The notes beneath the pieces were generated by a model, which did not search any database, was not told the DNA's origin, and saw nothing but the letters and a program-made list of their open reading frames with translations. This document shows positions 9,099 through 16,430 of a stretch of DNA of 64,000 nt, piece by piece. Source of the DNA: Flavobacterium antarcticum DSM 19726 (lineage in GTDB: Bacteria > Bacteroidota > Bacteroidia > Flavobacteriales > Flavobacteriaceae); assembly GCF_000419685.1 (NCBI RefSeq), contig NZ_ATTM01000005.1, positions 1 through 64,000 of the forward strand, given 5' to 3'. Position 1 is the first letter of the stretch; every line of letters starts with the position of its first letter. A program made the translations under genes and the position numbers.

Positions 9099-9527
9099 AT
9101 GAAAAGAATATTTATTTTATTAATAGTACTTCCTCTTCTGTCCTTTAATTCAGACAGCAATGCTGTTAACATAACCGCTATTGACTTAATTGGAAAATGG
9201 ACCGGAGAGGACAAAGGAGAAATAGGGTTTATTACTTTTGACAAAGAAGGATATGCAAGTTTCGAAATCCAAGGTCAAATCATTGGCGGAAAAGAATTCG
9301 TTATGAATGGAAAAAAAGGAAAGATGACCTACGAATTTAATTTAGAAAAAAAACCTATAGAAATTGACATGACAATTACTAAACTTGAATTTAACGAGCA
9401 GAAAAAAATACTTTGTATTGCAGAATTTGAAGATGAAAACACGATGATTTTCGCGTTGACTTTTGACTCTGAAAGACCCACTGAATTTAATGATGAAAAC
9501 TCGATCAAATTAAAAAGAACGGAATAA
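9099..9527 (+). CDS. Secreted hypothetical protein, lipocalin-like
   Basis: 142 aa. A signal peptide is visible at the start (MKRIFILLIVLPLLSFNSDS) with no clear lipobox cysteine, so a soluble periplasmic or secreted protein is likely. The mature part begins DLIGKWTGEDKGEIGFITF, an opening seen in lipocalin-like and similar small beta-barrel proteins (a GxW near the N-terminus), followed by alternating strands. No catalytic residues stand out. The family assignment is weak and the function unknown. It lies downstream of repeat copy 2 and has no operon partner. Confidence 0.7.
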   Translation: MKRIFILLIVLPLLSFNSDSNAVNITAIDLIGKWTGEDKGEIGFITFDKEGYASFEIQGQIIGGKEFVMNGKKGKMTYEFNLEKKPIEIDMTITKLEFNEQKKILCIAEFEDENTMIFALTFDSERPTEFNDENSIKLKRTE

Positions 9528-9548
9528 AAATTTTAGATAAAATACCCT

Positions 9549-9642
9549 CTGCTAGCGCCAGCGTCCCGCTCGTGAAACCAAATTAGTAAAAAAAACAACA
9601 TTAGCTTCGTAATCGGGTACGAGCGTGACTCTTTGACGAGCA
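9549..9642. repeat. Decayed inverted-repeat element
   Basis: GCGTCCCGCTCGTG at 9561-9574 pairs imperfectly with TACGAGCGTGACTC at 9618-9631 (11 of 14 positions complementary). GC content is clearly higher than the surroundings. It looks like a dispersed intergenic hairpin repeat of the genus and not a terminator, since no T-run follows. Confidence 0.5.
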
Positions 9643-9778
9643 CTTGCAAAAATCCCTTTTCATGTGACAATAATAATTCAGCTCAATACTAAACGGAGCA
9701 TTTTTTTGAAATATTCACAATCTTTACAAAAAACAAGACTTATATTTTAGTAAATACATATCTTTAATAAAAAAATAT

Positions 9779-10156
9779 ATGTCACACAGTAACAAAAAGC
9801 AGTTTGGAGTTTGGATGGATTCACACAACGCGACAATAGTCGGAAAAAAAGAGGAGGATAACGGCGAGTTCATTGTCATAGGACATGTTAAAAATGCAGG
9901 ACCCGATAATAACTCTAATGAAAATGCAGCTAACAACCAAGAAATTACTCTAACACATAAGTTTTTCAAAGAGATAGCAAGCACAATGCCTAATGTTGAC
10001 GAAATTCATATTACAGGAACGGGACAGATACAAGAACAATTCATGAAATTTCTAGCTGAAACGGCACAGTATAAAAATGCTGTAGCGACTGAAAGCACTT
10101 CAAATAAAATGAGTGATGAAAATCTTATCTCATTTGTAGAGCAGCATTTTAATTAA
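9779..10156 (+). CDS. Hypothetical protein, possibly host-attachment/eRF1-like
   Basis: 125 aa, soluble, no signal peptide. The N-terminus (KKQFGVWMDSHNATIVG) and the pattern VDEIHITGTGQIQEQFMKFL near residues 75-95 followed by a short basic/acidic tail (TSNKMSDENLISFVEQHF) resemble small Bacteroidota proteins related to the host-attachment or eRF1-domain-3-like group. That resemblance is from memory of general pattern and should be treated as tentative. The middle (residues 40-55) is Asn-rich and probably disordered. A strong terminator follows, so it is a single-gene unit. Confidence 0.6.
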   Translation: MSHSNKKQFGVWMDSHNATIVGKKEEDNGEFIVIGHVKNAGPDNNSNENAANNQEITLTHKFFKEIASTMPNVDEIHITGTGQIQEQFMKFLAETAQYKNAVATESTSNKMSDENLISFVEQHFN

Positions 10157-10179
10157 AGGTAAAGTCTAATATTCATAGA

Positions 10180-10207
10180 AAACCGTAGAAATTTCTACGG
10201 TTTTTTT
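10180..10207 (+). terminator. Rho-independent terminator
   Basis: AAACCGTAGAA, loop, TTCTACGGTTT with a following T-run, 23 bases after the stop at 10156. Confidence 0.88.
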
Positions 10208-10311
10208 GGTTTAAAATAATTTATAGGGTAGGTAATACTTCATCAATCTTATGGAGAATTTTCTGAGCAGTGCGAAGTTTCTAATATGTTAAGCAAAATG
10301 CACCCCTCGTA

Positions 10312-10392
10312 AAACCCTTCAATCTTTATATCCTTCGATCTCTCTATCTTTTCGTCTTTCAATCCCTCTATCTTTCCATCTTTCAATCCCCT
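10312..10392 (+). repeat. CT-rich low-complexity tract with repeated TCTTTCAATCCC units
   Basis: Near-repeats of CTATCTTTCCATC, TCTTTCAATCCC and TCTCTATC follow each other with no fixed period. There are no spacers of constant length, so this is not CRISPR. It lies directly upstream of the glutamate/leucine dehydrogenase promoter. Confidence 0.6.
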
Positions 10393-10408
10393 AACTCAAA
10401 TAATTCTT

Positions 10409-10416
10409 TATATTTG
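10409..10416 (+). promoter_or_regulatory. -7 box TATATTTG for the dehydrogenase
   Basis: Perfect TAnnTTTG, 25 bases ahead of the ATG at 10442. No clear TTG is found 19 bases upstream. Confidence 0.5.
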
Positions 10417-10441
10417 CACTTCATAAACATTTTACAACACA

Positions 10442-11668
10442 ATGAAAGACTTACTACAAAAATTCGAAAATAAAGAGCCAGAAATAGTTTTCAACTGGAA
10501 AGATTCAGAAACCGAAGCAGAAGGTTGGGCGGTAATCAACTCATTAAGAGGTGGTGCAGCAGGTGGAGGAACGAGAATGAGAAAAGGATTGGACATGAAC
10601 GAAGTACTTTCTTTAGCCAAAACGATGGAAGTGAAATTCTCTGTTGCCGGACCAGCAATTGGTGGTGCAAAATCAGGAATTAATTTCGACCCAAATGATG
10701 CAAGAAAAAAAGGGGTTTTAGAGCGTTGGTTCAAAGCCGTTTCTCCTTTATTAAAAAGTTATTACGGGACAGGTGGTGATTTAAACGTAGATGAAATTCA
10801 CGAAGTAATTCCAATGACCGAAGATTGTGGTATTTGGCATCCACAAGAAGGTGTTTTCAACGGACATTTCAAACCAACGGAAGCAGATAAAATCAACCGA
10901 ATTGGTCAGTTACGTCAAGGTGTAATCAAGGAAATCGAAAACAAAAGTTTCTCTCCTGATGTTACAAGAAAATATACAGTAGCCGATATGATTACTGGTT
11001 ACGGTGTGGCACAAGCTGTTCGTCATTATTACGATATTTACGGAGGTTCAGTTGAAGGTAAGAAAGCCATTGTACAAGGTTTTGGAAACGTAGGTTCAGC
11101 AGCAGCGTATTATTTGGCACAAATGGGAGCTAAAGTTGTGGGAATCATCGACCGTGACGGAGGAGTTATGAACGAAAACGGATTTACTTTCGACGAAATC
11201 AAAGCGTTCTACCTGAATAAAGATGGTAATAAATTAGTAGCACAAAACATGGTTGCTTTTGAAGAAATCAACGAGAAGATTTGGACAATGGGTGCTGAAA
11301 TTTTCGCTCCATGTGCTGCTTCACGTTTGGTAACACAAGGTCAAGTGGATAGCATGATTTCTGCAGGATTAGAAGTGATTTCTTGTGGTGCAAATGTTCC
11401 TTTCGCGGACAAAGCAATTTTCTTCGGACCAATTATGGAACACGTTGATGCTAAAATCAGCTTGATTCCTGACTTTATTTCTAACTGCGGAATGGCAAGA
11501 GTTTTTGCTTACTTCATGGAAAAAAGAGTGAAGTTAAACGACGAAGCGATTTTCGTAGATGCTTCAGAAACCATCAGAAAAGCACTTGAAAAAGCACACG
11601 AAATTAGTTCTTCAAAAACAAATATCAGCGCTTCTGCATTTGAAATTGCTTTGAAGCAGTTGGTATAA
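10442..11668 (+). CDS. Glu/Leu/Phe/Val dehydrogenase
   Basis: 408 aa. Reversible oxidative deamination of an amino acid to the 2-oxo acid with NAD(P). The dimerisation domain carries the substrate and catalytic lysines K65 and K77 (MEVKFSVAGPAIGGAKSGI) and the catalytic aspartate in GTGGDLNVDE. The Rossmann domain begins VQGFGNVGSAAAYYLAQMGA with an acidic pair, IIDRDG, after the second strand, which favours NAD. Which amino acid is preferred cannot be decided; the length and family could be glutamate or leucine dehydrogenase. The last codons are partly duplicated 166 bases downstream. Confidence 0.9.
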   Translation: MKDLLQKFENKEPEIVFNWKDSETEAEGWAVINSLRGGAAGGGTRMRKGLDMNEVLSLAKTMEVKFSVAGPAIGGAKSGINFDPNDARKKGVLERWFKAVSPLLKSYYGTGGDLNVDEIHEVIPMTEDCGIWHPQEGVFNGHFKPTEADKINRIGQLRQGVIKEIENKSFSPDVTRKYTVADMITGYGVAQAVRHYYDIYGGSVEGKKAIVQGFGNVGSAAAYYLAQMGAKVVGIIDRDGGVMNENGFTFDEIKAFYLNKDGNKLVAQNMVAFEEINEKIWTMGAEIFAPCAASRLVTQGQVDSMISAGLEVISCGANVPFADKAIFFGPIMEHVDAKISLIPDFISNCGMARVFAYFMEKRVKLNDEAIFVDASETIRKALEKAHEISSSKTNISASAFEIALKQLV

Positions 11669-11960
11669 TTTTCATTGAAAAAAAGATTTTCACACAGATT
11701 TCACGGATTAACACTAATTTTAAAAACAATCTGTGAAAATTAGTGGAATCTGTGTAAACTTTAAAGCATCAAAACATAGCCTACGGTTTAAACCGTAGGC
11801 TATATGTAGAATTGCTTTGAAACAATTGGTTTAATTTTTATTGGAAGAAATAATTTCCACACAGATTGCACCAATTTAAAATCTGTGAAAATTAGTGAAA
11901 TCTGTGTAAACTGTGAACTTTCTAAACATAACCTACGGTTTAAACCGTAGGCAATTTTGC
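11645..11960 (+). repeat. Decayed tandem duplication containing the end of the dehydrogenase gene
   Basis: Unit 1 starts in the last eight codons of the dehydrogenase (ATTGCTTTGA at 11645-11654) and unit 2 at 11811-11820. Each unit then holds a CACACAGATT segment, an AATCTGTGAAAATTAGTG core (11728 and 11880) and a palindrome centred on TTTAAA: 22 bp perfect at 11779-11800 and 20 bp at 11932-11951. The offset falls from 166 to 152 along the unit, so small indels have accumulated. The unit is about 150-166 bp. Confidence 0.85.
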
Positions 11961-12043
11961 AACTTGCATTTAAATAGATTTTTAAAAGCGGAATTTGCAA
12001 TTTTTACAATACTTTAGCGTTAAATTAAAAACACAAATTACGT

Positions 12044-12748
12044 ATGAGTTTAATGGTACAAACGGATTCTTTATCTGTTGCACAAAGTGGAATGGCTGAT
12101 GCCGTACCTGTTGAAAAAACATTATCGATAATGGAACTGCTTTTAAGTGGTGGTATTGGTGGCCAAATCATCATGCTTTCTCTTTTTATTATGTTGTTCT
12201 TCGCTTTATATCTCTATTTTGAACGCTTGATGGCAATCAAAAAAGCATCCGTAATTGATGTGAATTTTATGGCGCAAATTCGAGAAAACATCCGTCATGG
12301 AAAGATTGATAGTGCAAAAATGCTTTGTGCACATTCACAATCTCCCGTAGCACGATTGATTGAAAAAGGAATTTCCCGCATCGGAAAACCACTGGATGAT
12401 ATCAATACCGCTATTGAAAACGCTGGTAAATTAGAAATTTATAAACTAGAGAAAAACGTCAGCATGCTTGCTACTATTTCAGGAGCGGGACCAATGACGG
12501 GATTCTTAGGAACAGTAATCGGTATGATTTTAGCATTCCACAAAATGGCAAGTGCTGGAGGTCAGATTGAAGTTGGTGCCTTGTCAGAAGGAATTTATAC
12601 TGCAATGACAACAACTGTAGTTGGACTAGTTGTAGGAATTATCGCCTACATCGGATACAATCACCTTGTGGTAAAAACCGATAAAGTGGTGCACCAAATG
12701 GAAGGAAATGCCGTTGAGTTTCTAGACCTTTTAAACGACCCAGCATAA
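12044..12748 (+). CDS. exbB: MotA/TolQ/ExbB proton channel family protein
   Basis: 234 aa, with three membrane segments at about residues 38-60, 140-165 and 180-205. The last two carry the family signature (ATISGAGPMTGFLGTVIGMI and TAMTTTVVGLVVGIIAYIGY). It would form the pentameric proton channel around the ExbD dimer in the inner membrane, driving TonB. The next gene begins one base after the stop (TAATATG), then the TonB-like gene follows: a complete energy-transduction set. ExbB and TolQ cannot be separated by sequence alone; the TonB neighbour favours ExbB. Confidence 0.92.
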   Translation: MSLMVQTDSLSVAQSGMADAVPVEKTLSIMELLLSGGIGGQIIMLSLFIMLFFALYLYFERLMAIKKASVIDVNFMAQIRENIRHGKIDSAKMLCAHSQSPVARLIEKGISRIGKPLDDINTAIENAGKLEIYKLEKNVSMLATISGAGPMTGFLGTVIGMILAFHKMASAGGQIEVGALSEGIYTAMTTTVVGLVVGIIAYIGYNHLVVKTDKVVHQMEGNAVEFLDLLNDPA

Positions 12749-12749
12749 T

Positions 12750-13142
12750 ATGAATTTTAGAGGAAGAAATAAAGTCACGCCCGAATTCAACATGTCGTCA
12801 ATGACCGATATCGTGTTTTTGCTACTCATCTTTTTCATGATTACCTCCACGATGGTAACCACCAATGCACTCGATTTGGTTCTGCCAAAAGCAAAGGGAA
12901 AAACAGATAGCAACAAAAACATTCAAGTCAGCATCAACAAAGAACTTGAAATGTATATCGACAAAGACCAAGTTCCTGAAGCAGAAATAGAGTCAAGATT
13001 GTTATCCATAATGGGTGACGACCGTTCTAAATCAGTTGTTTTGAGAGCCGAAGAAGGAGTGCCAATAGAAAAAGCCGTTTACGTTCTTGATATTGCCAAC
13101 AGAAATCAAATAAAAGTAGTTTTAGCCGTAAGGCCTAAGTAG
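12750..13142 (+). CDS. exbD: ExbD/TolR family biopolymer transport protein
   Basis: 130 aa. A single N-terminal membrane helix (TDIVFLLLIFFMITST) holds the conserved proton-carrying aspartate D20. A periplasmic domain of about 90 residues follows (LDLVLPKAKG, then IDKDQVPEAEIESRL and VVLRAEEGVPI), as in ExbD/TolR. It pairs with the gene one base upstream. Together they form the motor that energises TonB-dependent receptors, which Flavobacteria use heavily for glycan and iron uptake. Confidence 0.92.
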   Translation: MNFRGRNKVTPEFNMSSMTDIVFLLLIFFMITSTMVTTNALDLVLPKAKGKTDSNKNIQVSINKELEMYIDKDQVPEAEIESRLLSIMGDDRSKSVVLRAEEGVPIEKAVYVLDIANRNQIKVVLAVRPK

Positions 13143-13374
13143 TTTTTTAAATTTATTTTTGAAGCTATTTCCAGCGCTGCATTTCAAGTCCTCATCATAA
13201 AAGCTATTTTTCCAAGCATAAAAAGGAGCTTCCTCTGGTCGCTCTTTTTAAGCAGGAATAAATTAGCTTTCAAGATTCCGGGCTTTCCTTTACGATCTGG
13301 GCTAGGGATTTAAGGATTTCAAGTCAGAATATTTTTAACTTACAACCTAGAACGTACAACATACAACTTCTACC
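13143..13374. other. Intergenic stretch, possible dispersed repeat remnant
   Basis: There is no plausible gene. The sequence GGAGCTTCCTCTGGTCGCTC (13229-13248) and GGGCTTTCCTTTACGATCTGGGC (13280-13302) is richer in GC than its surroundings and has the look of a degenerate intergenic repeat. I see no second copy within this window, so this is an impression only. Confidence 0.3.
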
Positions 13375-14175
13375 ATGAAATATTTAGAAACAGAAGAAGA
13401 AAAAAAATCATTCGCCATCACAACAGCATTGTTTGTGTTGCTATTCATTTTGTGTCTTTTTTTAGGATTAACTTATCTTGATCCGCCACCAGAGAATGGA
13501 ATTGCGATTAACTTCGGAACCACTGAAACAGGAATGGGCGACAAGCAACCTACCGAAGCAATTCAGTCGGCACCAACGCCTACGGCAAGTCAACAAGCTG
13601 CTGCTGCAAAAGAGGAAATTATCACACAAGATAATGAAGAAGCTGTTGTAATTAAGGAAACTAAAAAACCACAAAAAACAACTAAGGAAGCCACAAAGGA
13701 AGAAGTTAAACCTAAACCTGCCGAAAAACCACAACCTTCAAAAAGCACGTCGGATGCACTTTCAAGTTTAATCAATGGACCGAAATCCGATGGTAAAGCA
13801 CAAGGAGGACAAGGAGACGATAAAACAGCCGGCGATAAAGGAAGTCCAAACGGCGATCCTTACGCAAGTGCTTATTATGGTTCTGGCGGCGGAACGGGCG
13901 GCGGAAGAGGCTACGGATTAAACGGTCGTAAGTTAAGCAACAGTGGAAAAGAAGTGCAAGATTGTAACGAATCGGGAACAGTTGTAGTTCAAATCACCGT
14001 AAACCGAAGCGGAAATGTAATTGACGCTCGTTATACAAAAGGAACTACAAATACAAATCCTTGCCTAGTTAACCCGGCAATTAAAACAGCCAAGAGTTAC
14101 AAATGGCAATCCGACCCAAATGCACCAGAAACGCAAGTTGGTTTTATCGTAGTTAATTTCAAATTAGGAGAATAA
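13375..14175 (+). CDS. TonB-like energy transducer
   Basis: 266 aa. One N-terminal membrane segment (ITTALFVLLFILCLFLGLTY, about 15-34), then a long Gln/Lys/Pro/Glu-rich periplasmic linker (45-140), a Gly-rich stretch (YYGSGGGTGGGRGYGLNG, about 162-180), and a C-terminal domain (about 190-266) with SGTVVVQITVNRSGNVIDARY and NPAIKTAKSYKW typical of TonB/TonB-like C-termini. It should span the periplasm and contact TonB-box receptors. Two cysteines (in QDCNESG and TNPCLV) could form a disulfide in the folded domain. It follows ExbB-ExbD after 232 bases and precedes folC by nine bases, so it may be expressed with folC. Confidence 0.88.
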   Translation: MKYLETEEEKKSFAITTALFVLLFILCLFLGLTYLDPPPENGIAINFGTTETGMGDKQPTEAIQSAPTPTASQQAAAAKEEIITQDNEEAVVIKETKKPQKTTKEATKEEVKPKPAEKPQPSKSTSDALSSLINGPKSDGKAQGGQGDDKTAGDKGSPNGDPYASAYYGSGGGTGGGRGYGLNGRKLSNSGKEVQDCNESGTVVVQITVNRSGNVIDARYTKGTTNTNPCLVNPAIKTAKSYKWQSDPNAPETQVGFIVVNFKLGE

Positions 14176-14184
14176 TTCAAACGC

Positions 14185-15405
14185 ATGAATTACGCTGAAA
14201 CCCTTGATTGGATGTTCAATCAATTGCCGATGTACCAAACACAAGGTGCTTCGGCTTATAAAAAGGATTTAACCAATACTATTCTTTTAGCCAATTATCT
14301 TGGCAATCCAGAAAAAAACCTCAAATTTATTCACGTAGCAGGAACCAATGGAAAAGGTTCGACTTCCCATCTTTTAGCTTCGGTTTTGCAAGAAGCAGGT
14401 TATAAAGTGGGATTGTATACTTCGCCACATCTAAAAGACTTTAGAGAACGAATCAAAATAAATGGAGCAGATATTGCCGAACAATTTGTTTGCGATTTCA
14501 TTAATAAGTACAAAATATTTTTTGAGCAAAACCAATTGAGTTTCTTCGAAATGACTGTTGGCTTAGCTTTCGATTATTTCGCAAAAGAAAAAGTAGATAT
14601 TGCAATTATTGAAGTTGGATTAGGTGGACGATTAGATTCTACGAATATCATTACACCTTTAGTTTCTGTAATCACAAATATCGGATTAGACCACACACAG
14701 TTTTTAGGCAACACTCTAGAATTAATTGCTGGAGAAAAAGCGGGAATTATTAAACACAATATTCCAATTGTTATTGGAGAATACACTTCGGAAACTAAAC
14801 CTGTTTTCATTGCGAAAGCGAAACAGGAGAACACTCCAGTCTACTTTGCTTCTGATTTAATTCACGAAACGTATCAAAGCGCTTTAATTGGCGACTATCA
14901 AATACACAATAAAAAGACAGTTTTGCAAATTATAAAAATCCTACAAGAAGTAAGCGATTTTAAAATTTCTCAAGAGAATTGCAAAAATGGATTTATGAAT
15001 GTAATTGCAAAAACACATTTACAAGGTCGTTGGCAAATTTTGCAAGAGTATCCAAAAGTAATTTGCGATACCGCTCACAATAAAGACGGATTGAAAATAA
15101 CGCTAAACCAACTGCAAAAAGAAGCATTTTCAAAATTGCATATTGTTCTTGGCGTAGTTAATGACAAAGATTTGAACGAAATCCTTCCGCTATTTCCAAA
15201 AAACGCTATTTATTATTTCTCAAAACCTGATAATTTCAGAGGATTAGATCCAGCAATTTTACAACAAAAAGCAAAAGATTTTGGACTAATTGGCGAGGTA
15301 TATAATTCAGTGGTAAATGCTTACGAAAAAGCACTGCAAGATGCTACTCCGGATGATGTCATCTATGTGGGTGGAAGCACTTTTGTTGTTGCAGAAATAC
15401 TTTAA
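14185..15405 (+). CDS. folC: Bifunctional folylpolyglutamate synthase/dihydrofolate synthase
   Basis: 406 aa. It adds glutamate to dihydropteroate and to reduced folates using ATP. The Mur-ligase P-loop is at 53-60 (GTNGKGST); further markers are LYTSPHLKDFRERI, the metal-binding stretch IIEVGLGGRLDSTNI, ITNIGLDHTQFLG and the C-terminal DTAHNKDGL. The length agrees with bacterial FolC. The stop at 15405 lies 18 bases ahead of the tRNA promoter, so folC has no visible terminator of its own and may read into the tRNA. Confidence 0.94.
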   Translation: MNYAETLDWMFNQLPMYQTQGASAYKKDLTNTILLANYLGNPEKNLKFIHVAGTNGKGSTSHLLASVLQEAGYKVGLYTSPHLKDFRERIKINGADIAEQFVCDFINKYKIFFEQNQLSFFEMTVGLAFDYFAKEKVDIAIIEVGLGGRLDSTNIITPLVSVITNIGLDHTQFLGNTLELIAGEKAGIIKHNIPIVIGEYTSETKPVFIAKAKQENTPVYFASDLIHETYQSALIGDYQIHNKKTVLQIIKILQEVSDFKISQENCKNGFMNVIAKTHLQGRWQILQEYPKVICDTAHNKDGLKITLNQLQKEAFSKLHIVLGVVNDKDLNEILPLFPKNAIYYFSKPDNFRGLDPAILQQKAKDFGLIGEVYNSVVNAYEKALQDATPDDVIYVGGSTFVVAEIL

Positions 15406-15423
15406 ATTTTTTTTAAATTTTGT

Positions 15424-15453
15424 TTGGAGATATGTAAAAACGTGCTATATTTG
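15424..15453 (+). promoter_or_regulatory. Promoter of tRNA-Val, perfect TTG-N19-TATATTTG
   Basis: TTG at 15424-15426 and TATATTTG at 15446-15453 with exactly 19 bases between. Transcription would start near 15460, about 28 bases before the tRNA. Confidence 0.8.
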
Positions 15454-15487
15454 CACACGCAATAACGCAAGACATTGCAACCCGAAA

Positions 15488-15565
15488 GGGCGATTAGCTC
15501 AGCTGGTTCAGAGCACCTCGTTTACACCGAGGGGGTCGGGGGTTCGAACCCCTCATCGCCCACCA
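15488..15565 (+). tRNA. tRNA-Val (anticodon TAC), CCA encoded
   Basis: Cloverleaf: acceptor GGGCGAT/ATCGCCC, D arm GCTC/GAGC, anticodon stem CCTCG/CGAGG with loop TTTACAC giving anticodon TAC, T arm GGGGG-TTCGAAC-CCCTC. Discriminator A is at 15562 and CCA is encoded at 15563-15565. A 127-codon reading frame that runs through it is spurious. Confidence 0.97.
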
Positions 15566-15568
15566 AGA

Positions 15569-15598
15569 AACTCCAACAGAATTGTTGGAGTTTTTTTT
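15569..15598 (+). terminator. Terminator after tRNA-Val
   Basis: AACTCCAACA, loop GAAT, TGTTGGAGTT followed by a T-run, directly after the tRNA. Confidence 0.93.
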
Positions 15599-15681
15599 GT
15601 TTCGAAAAGTTCCTCTGTAACTCTTGTAAAAAATGCAGAATTAAATAAGTCAAAAAAGGTGATTTTACTCCAAATCTCTTT

Positions 15682-15689
15682 TACTTTTG
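15682..15689 (+). promoter_or_regulatory. -7 box TACTTTTG just before the truC start
   Basis: Perfect TAnnTTTG, four bases before the ATG at 15694. No -33 TTG at the usual spacing. Confidence 0.4.
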
Positions 15690-15693
15690 CCAA

Positions 15694-16392
15694 ATGTTAG
15701 AAATTCTTTATCAAGACGAATACATTATTGCTATTAATAAACCAAGTGGATTATTGGTTCACAAATCATTTTATGCGCGAGACGCTAAAGTGTATGCTGT
15801 TCAAGAATTGAGAAATCAAATAGGAGGACAACATGTTTACCCCATTCATCGGTTAGACCGCAAAACATCAGGTATCTTGTTATTTGCTTTGGATAAAGAA
15901 GTTTTGAAGATTATGAATGATCGTTTTGCCACACGCGAAGTCGAAAAAAAATATTTAGCAATTTTACGTGGTTGGTCACCTGAAGAACTAACGATTGATT
16001 ATGATTTAACCAATGACGATGACATTACACAAAATGCAGTAACCTCCTTTCGTCGGCTGCAAAATACCGAAATCACTTTAGAATTTAACAATAAACCCAC
16101 CTCACGCTATTGTTTGGTAGAAGCAATTCCTGAAACCGGAAGGATGCATCAATTGCGAAAACATTTCAAACATATTTTTCATCCTATTTTAGGAAGTCGT
16201 CCTCATGGTTGTAATAAACAAAATAAATTATGGTTAGATAATTTTGATCTCAAAGGAATGATGCTTCATGCACATCAATTGATTTTTAACCATCCAATAA
16301 CAAATGAACAATTCATCTTGAATGCAAAGATTAATGAGGAATTTAGTAGAGTAGGAGCTATACTTGATCTAGATTTGAGTGCGTATTCGTAA
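15694..16392 (+). CDS. truC: tRNA pseudouridine synthase C-like (RluA family)
   Basis: 232 aa. It isomerises uridine to pseudouridine; TruC acts on U65 of tRNA. The N-terminus LEILYQDEYIIAINKPSGLL and the catalytic HRLDRKTSG with D55 match TruC more closely than the rRNA-specific RluA, RluC and RluD; there is no S4 domain. ETGRMHQLRKHFKHIFHPI and GSRPHGCNKQN are further signatures, and the short length fits. A TACTTTTG box at 15682-15689 ends four bases before the ATG, suggesting a leaderless or nearly leaderless message. Confidence 0.88.
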   Translation: MLEILYQDEYIIAINKPSGLLVHKSFYARDAKVYAVQELRNQIGGQHVYPIHRLDRKTSGILLFALDKEVLKIMNDRFATREVEKKYLAILRGWSPEELTIDYDLTNDDDITQNAVTSFRRLQNTEITLEFNNKPTSRYCLVEAIPETGRMHQLRKHFKHIFHPILGSRPHGCNKQNKLWLDNFDLKGMMLHAHQLIFNHPITNEQFILNAKINEEFSRVGAILDLDLSAYS

Positions 16393-16430
16393 GACGCTAA
16401 TTTTGAAATTAGGAATGGCTCAAGCTATTC

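Noticed and set aside
10312..10392. Possible CRISPR-like array in the CT-rich tract
   Set aside because: Units vary in length, there are no constant spacers and no cas genes anywhere in the window.
13143..13374. Gene-like stretch before the TonB-like gene
   Set aside because: No frame of useful length; it is reported only as a weak repeat impression.
15317..15700. A 127-codon plus-strand frame over folC end and tRNA
   Set aside because: It runs straight through tRNA-Val and its terminator and overlaps folC in another frame. It is a chance frame.
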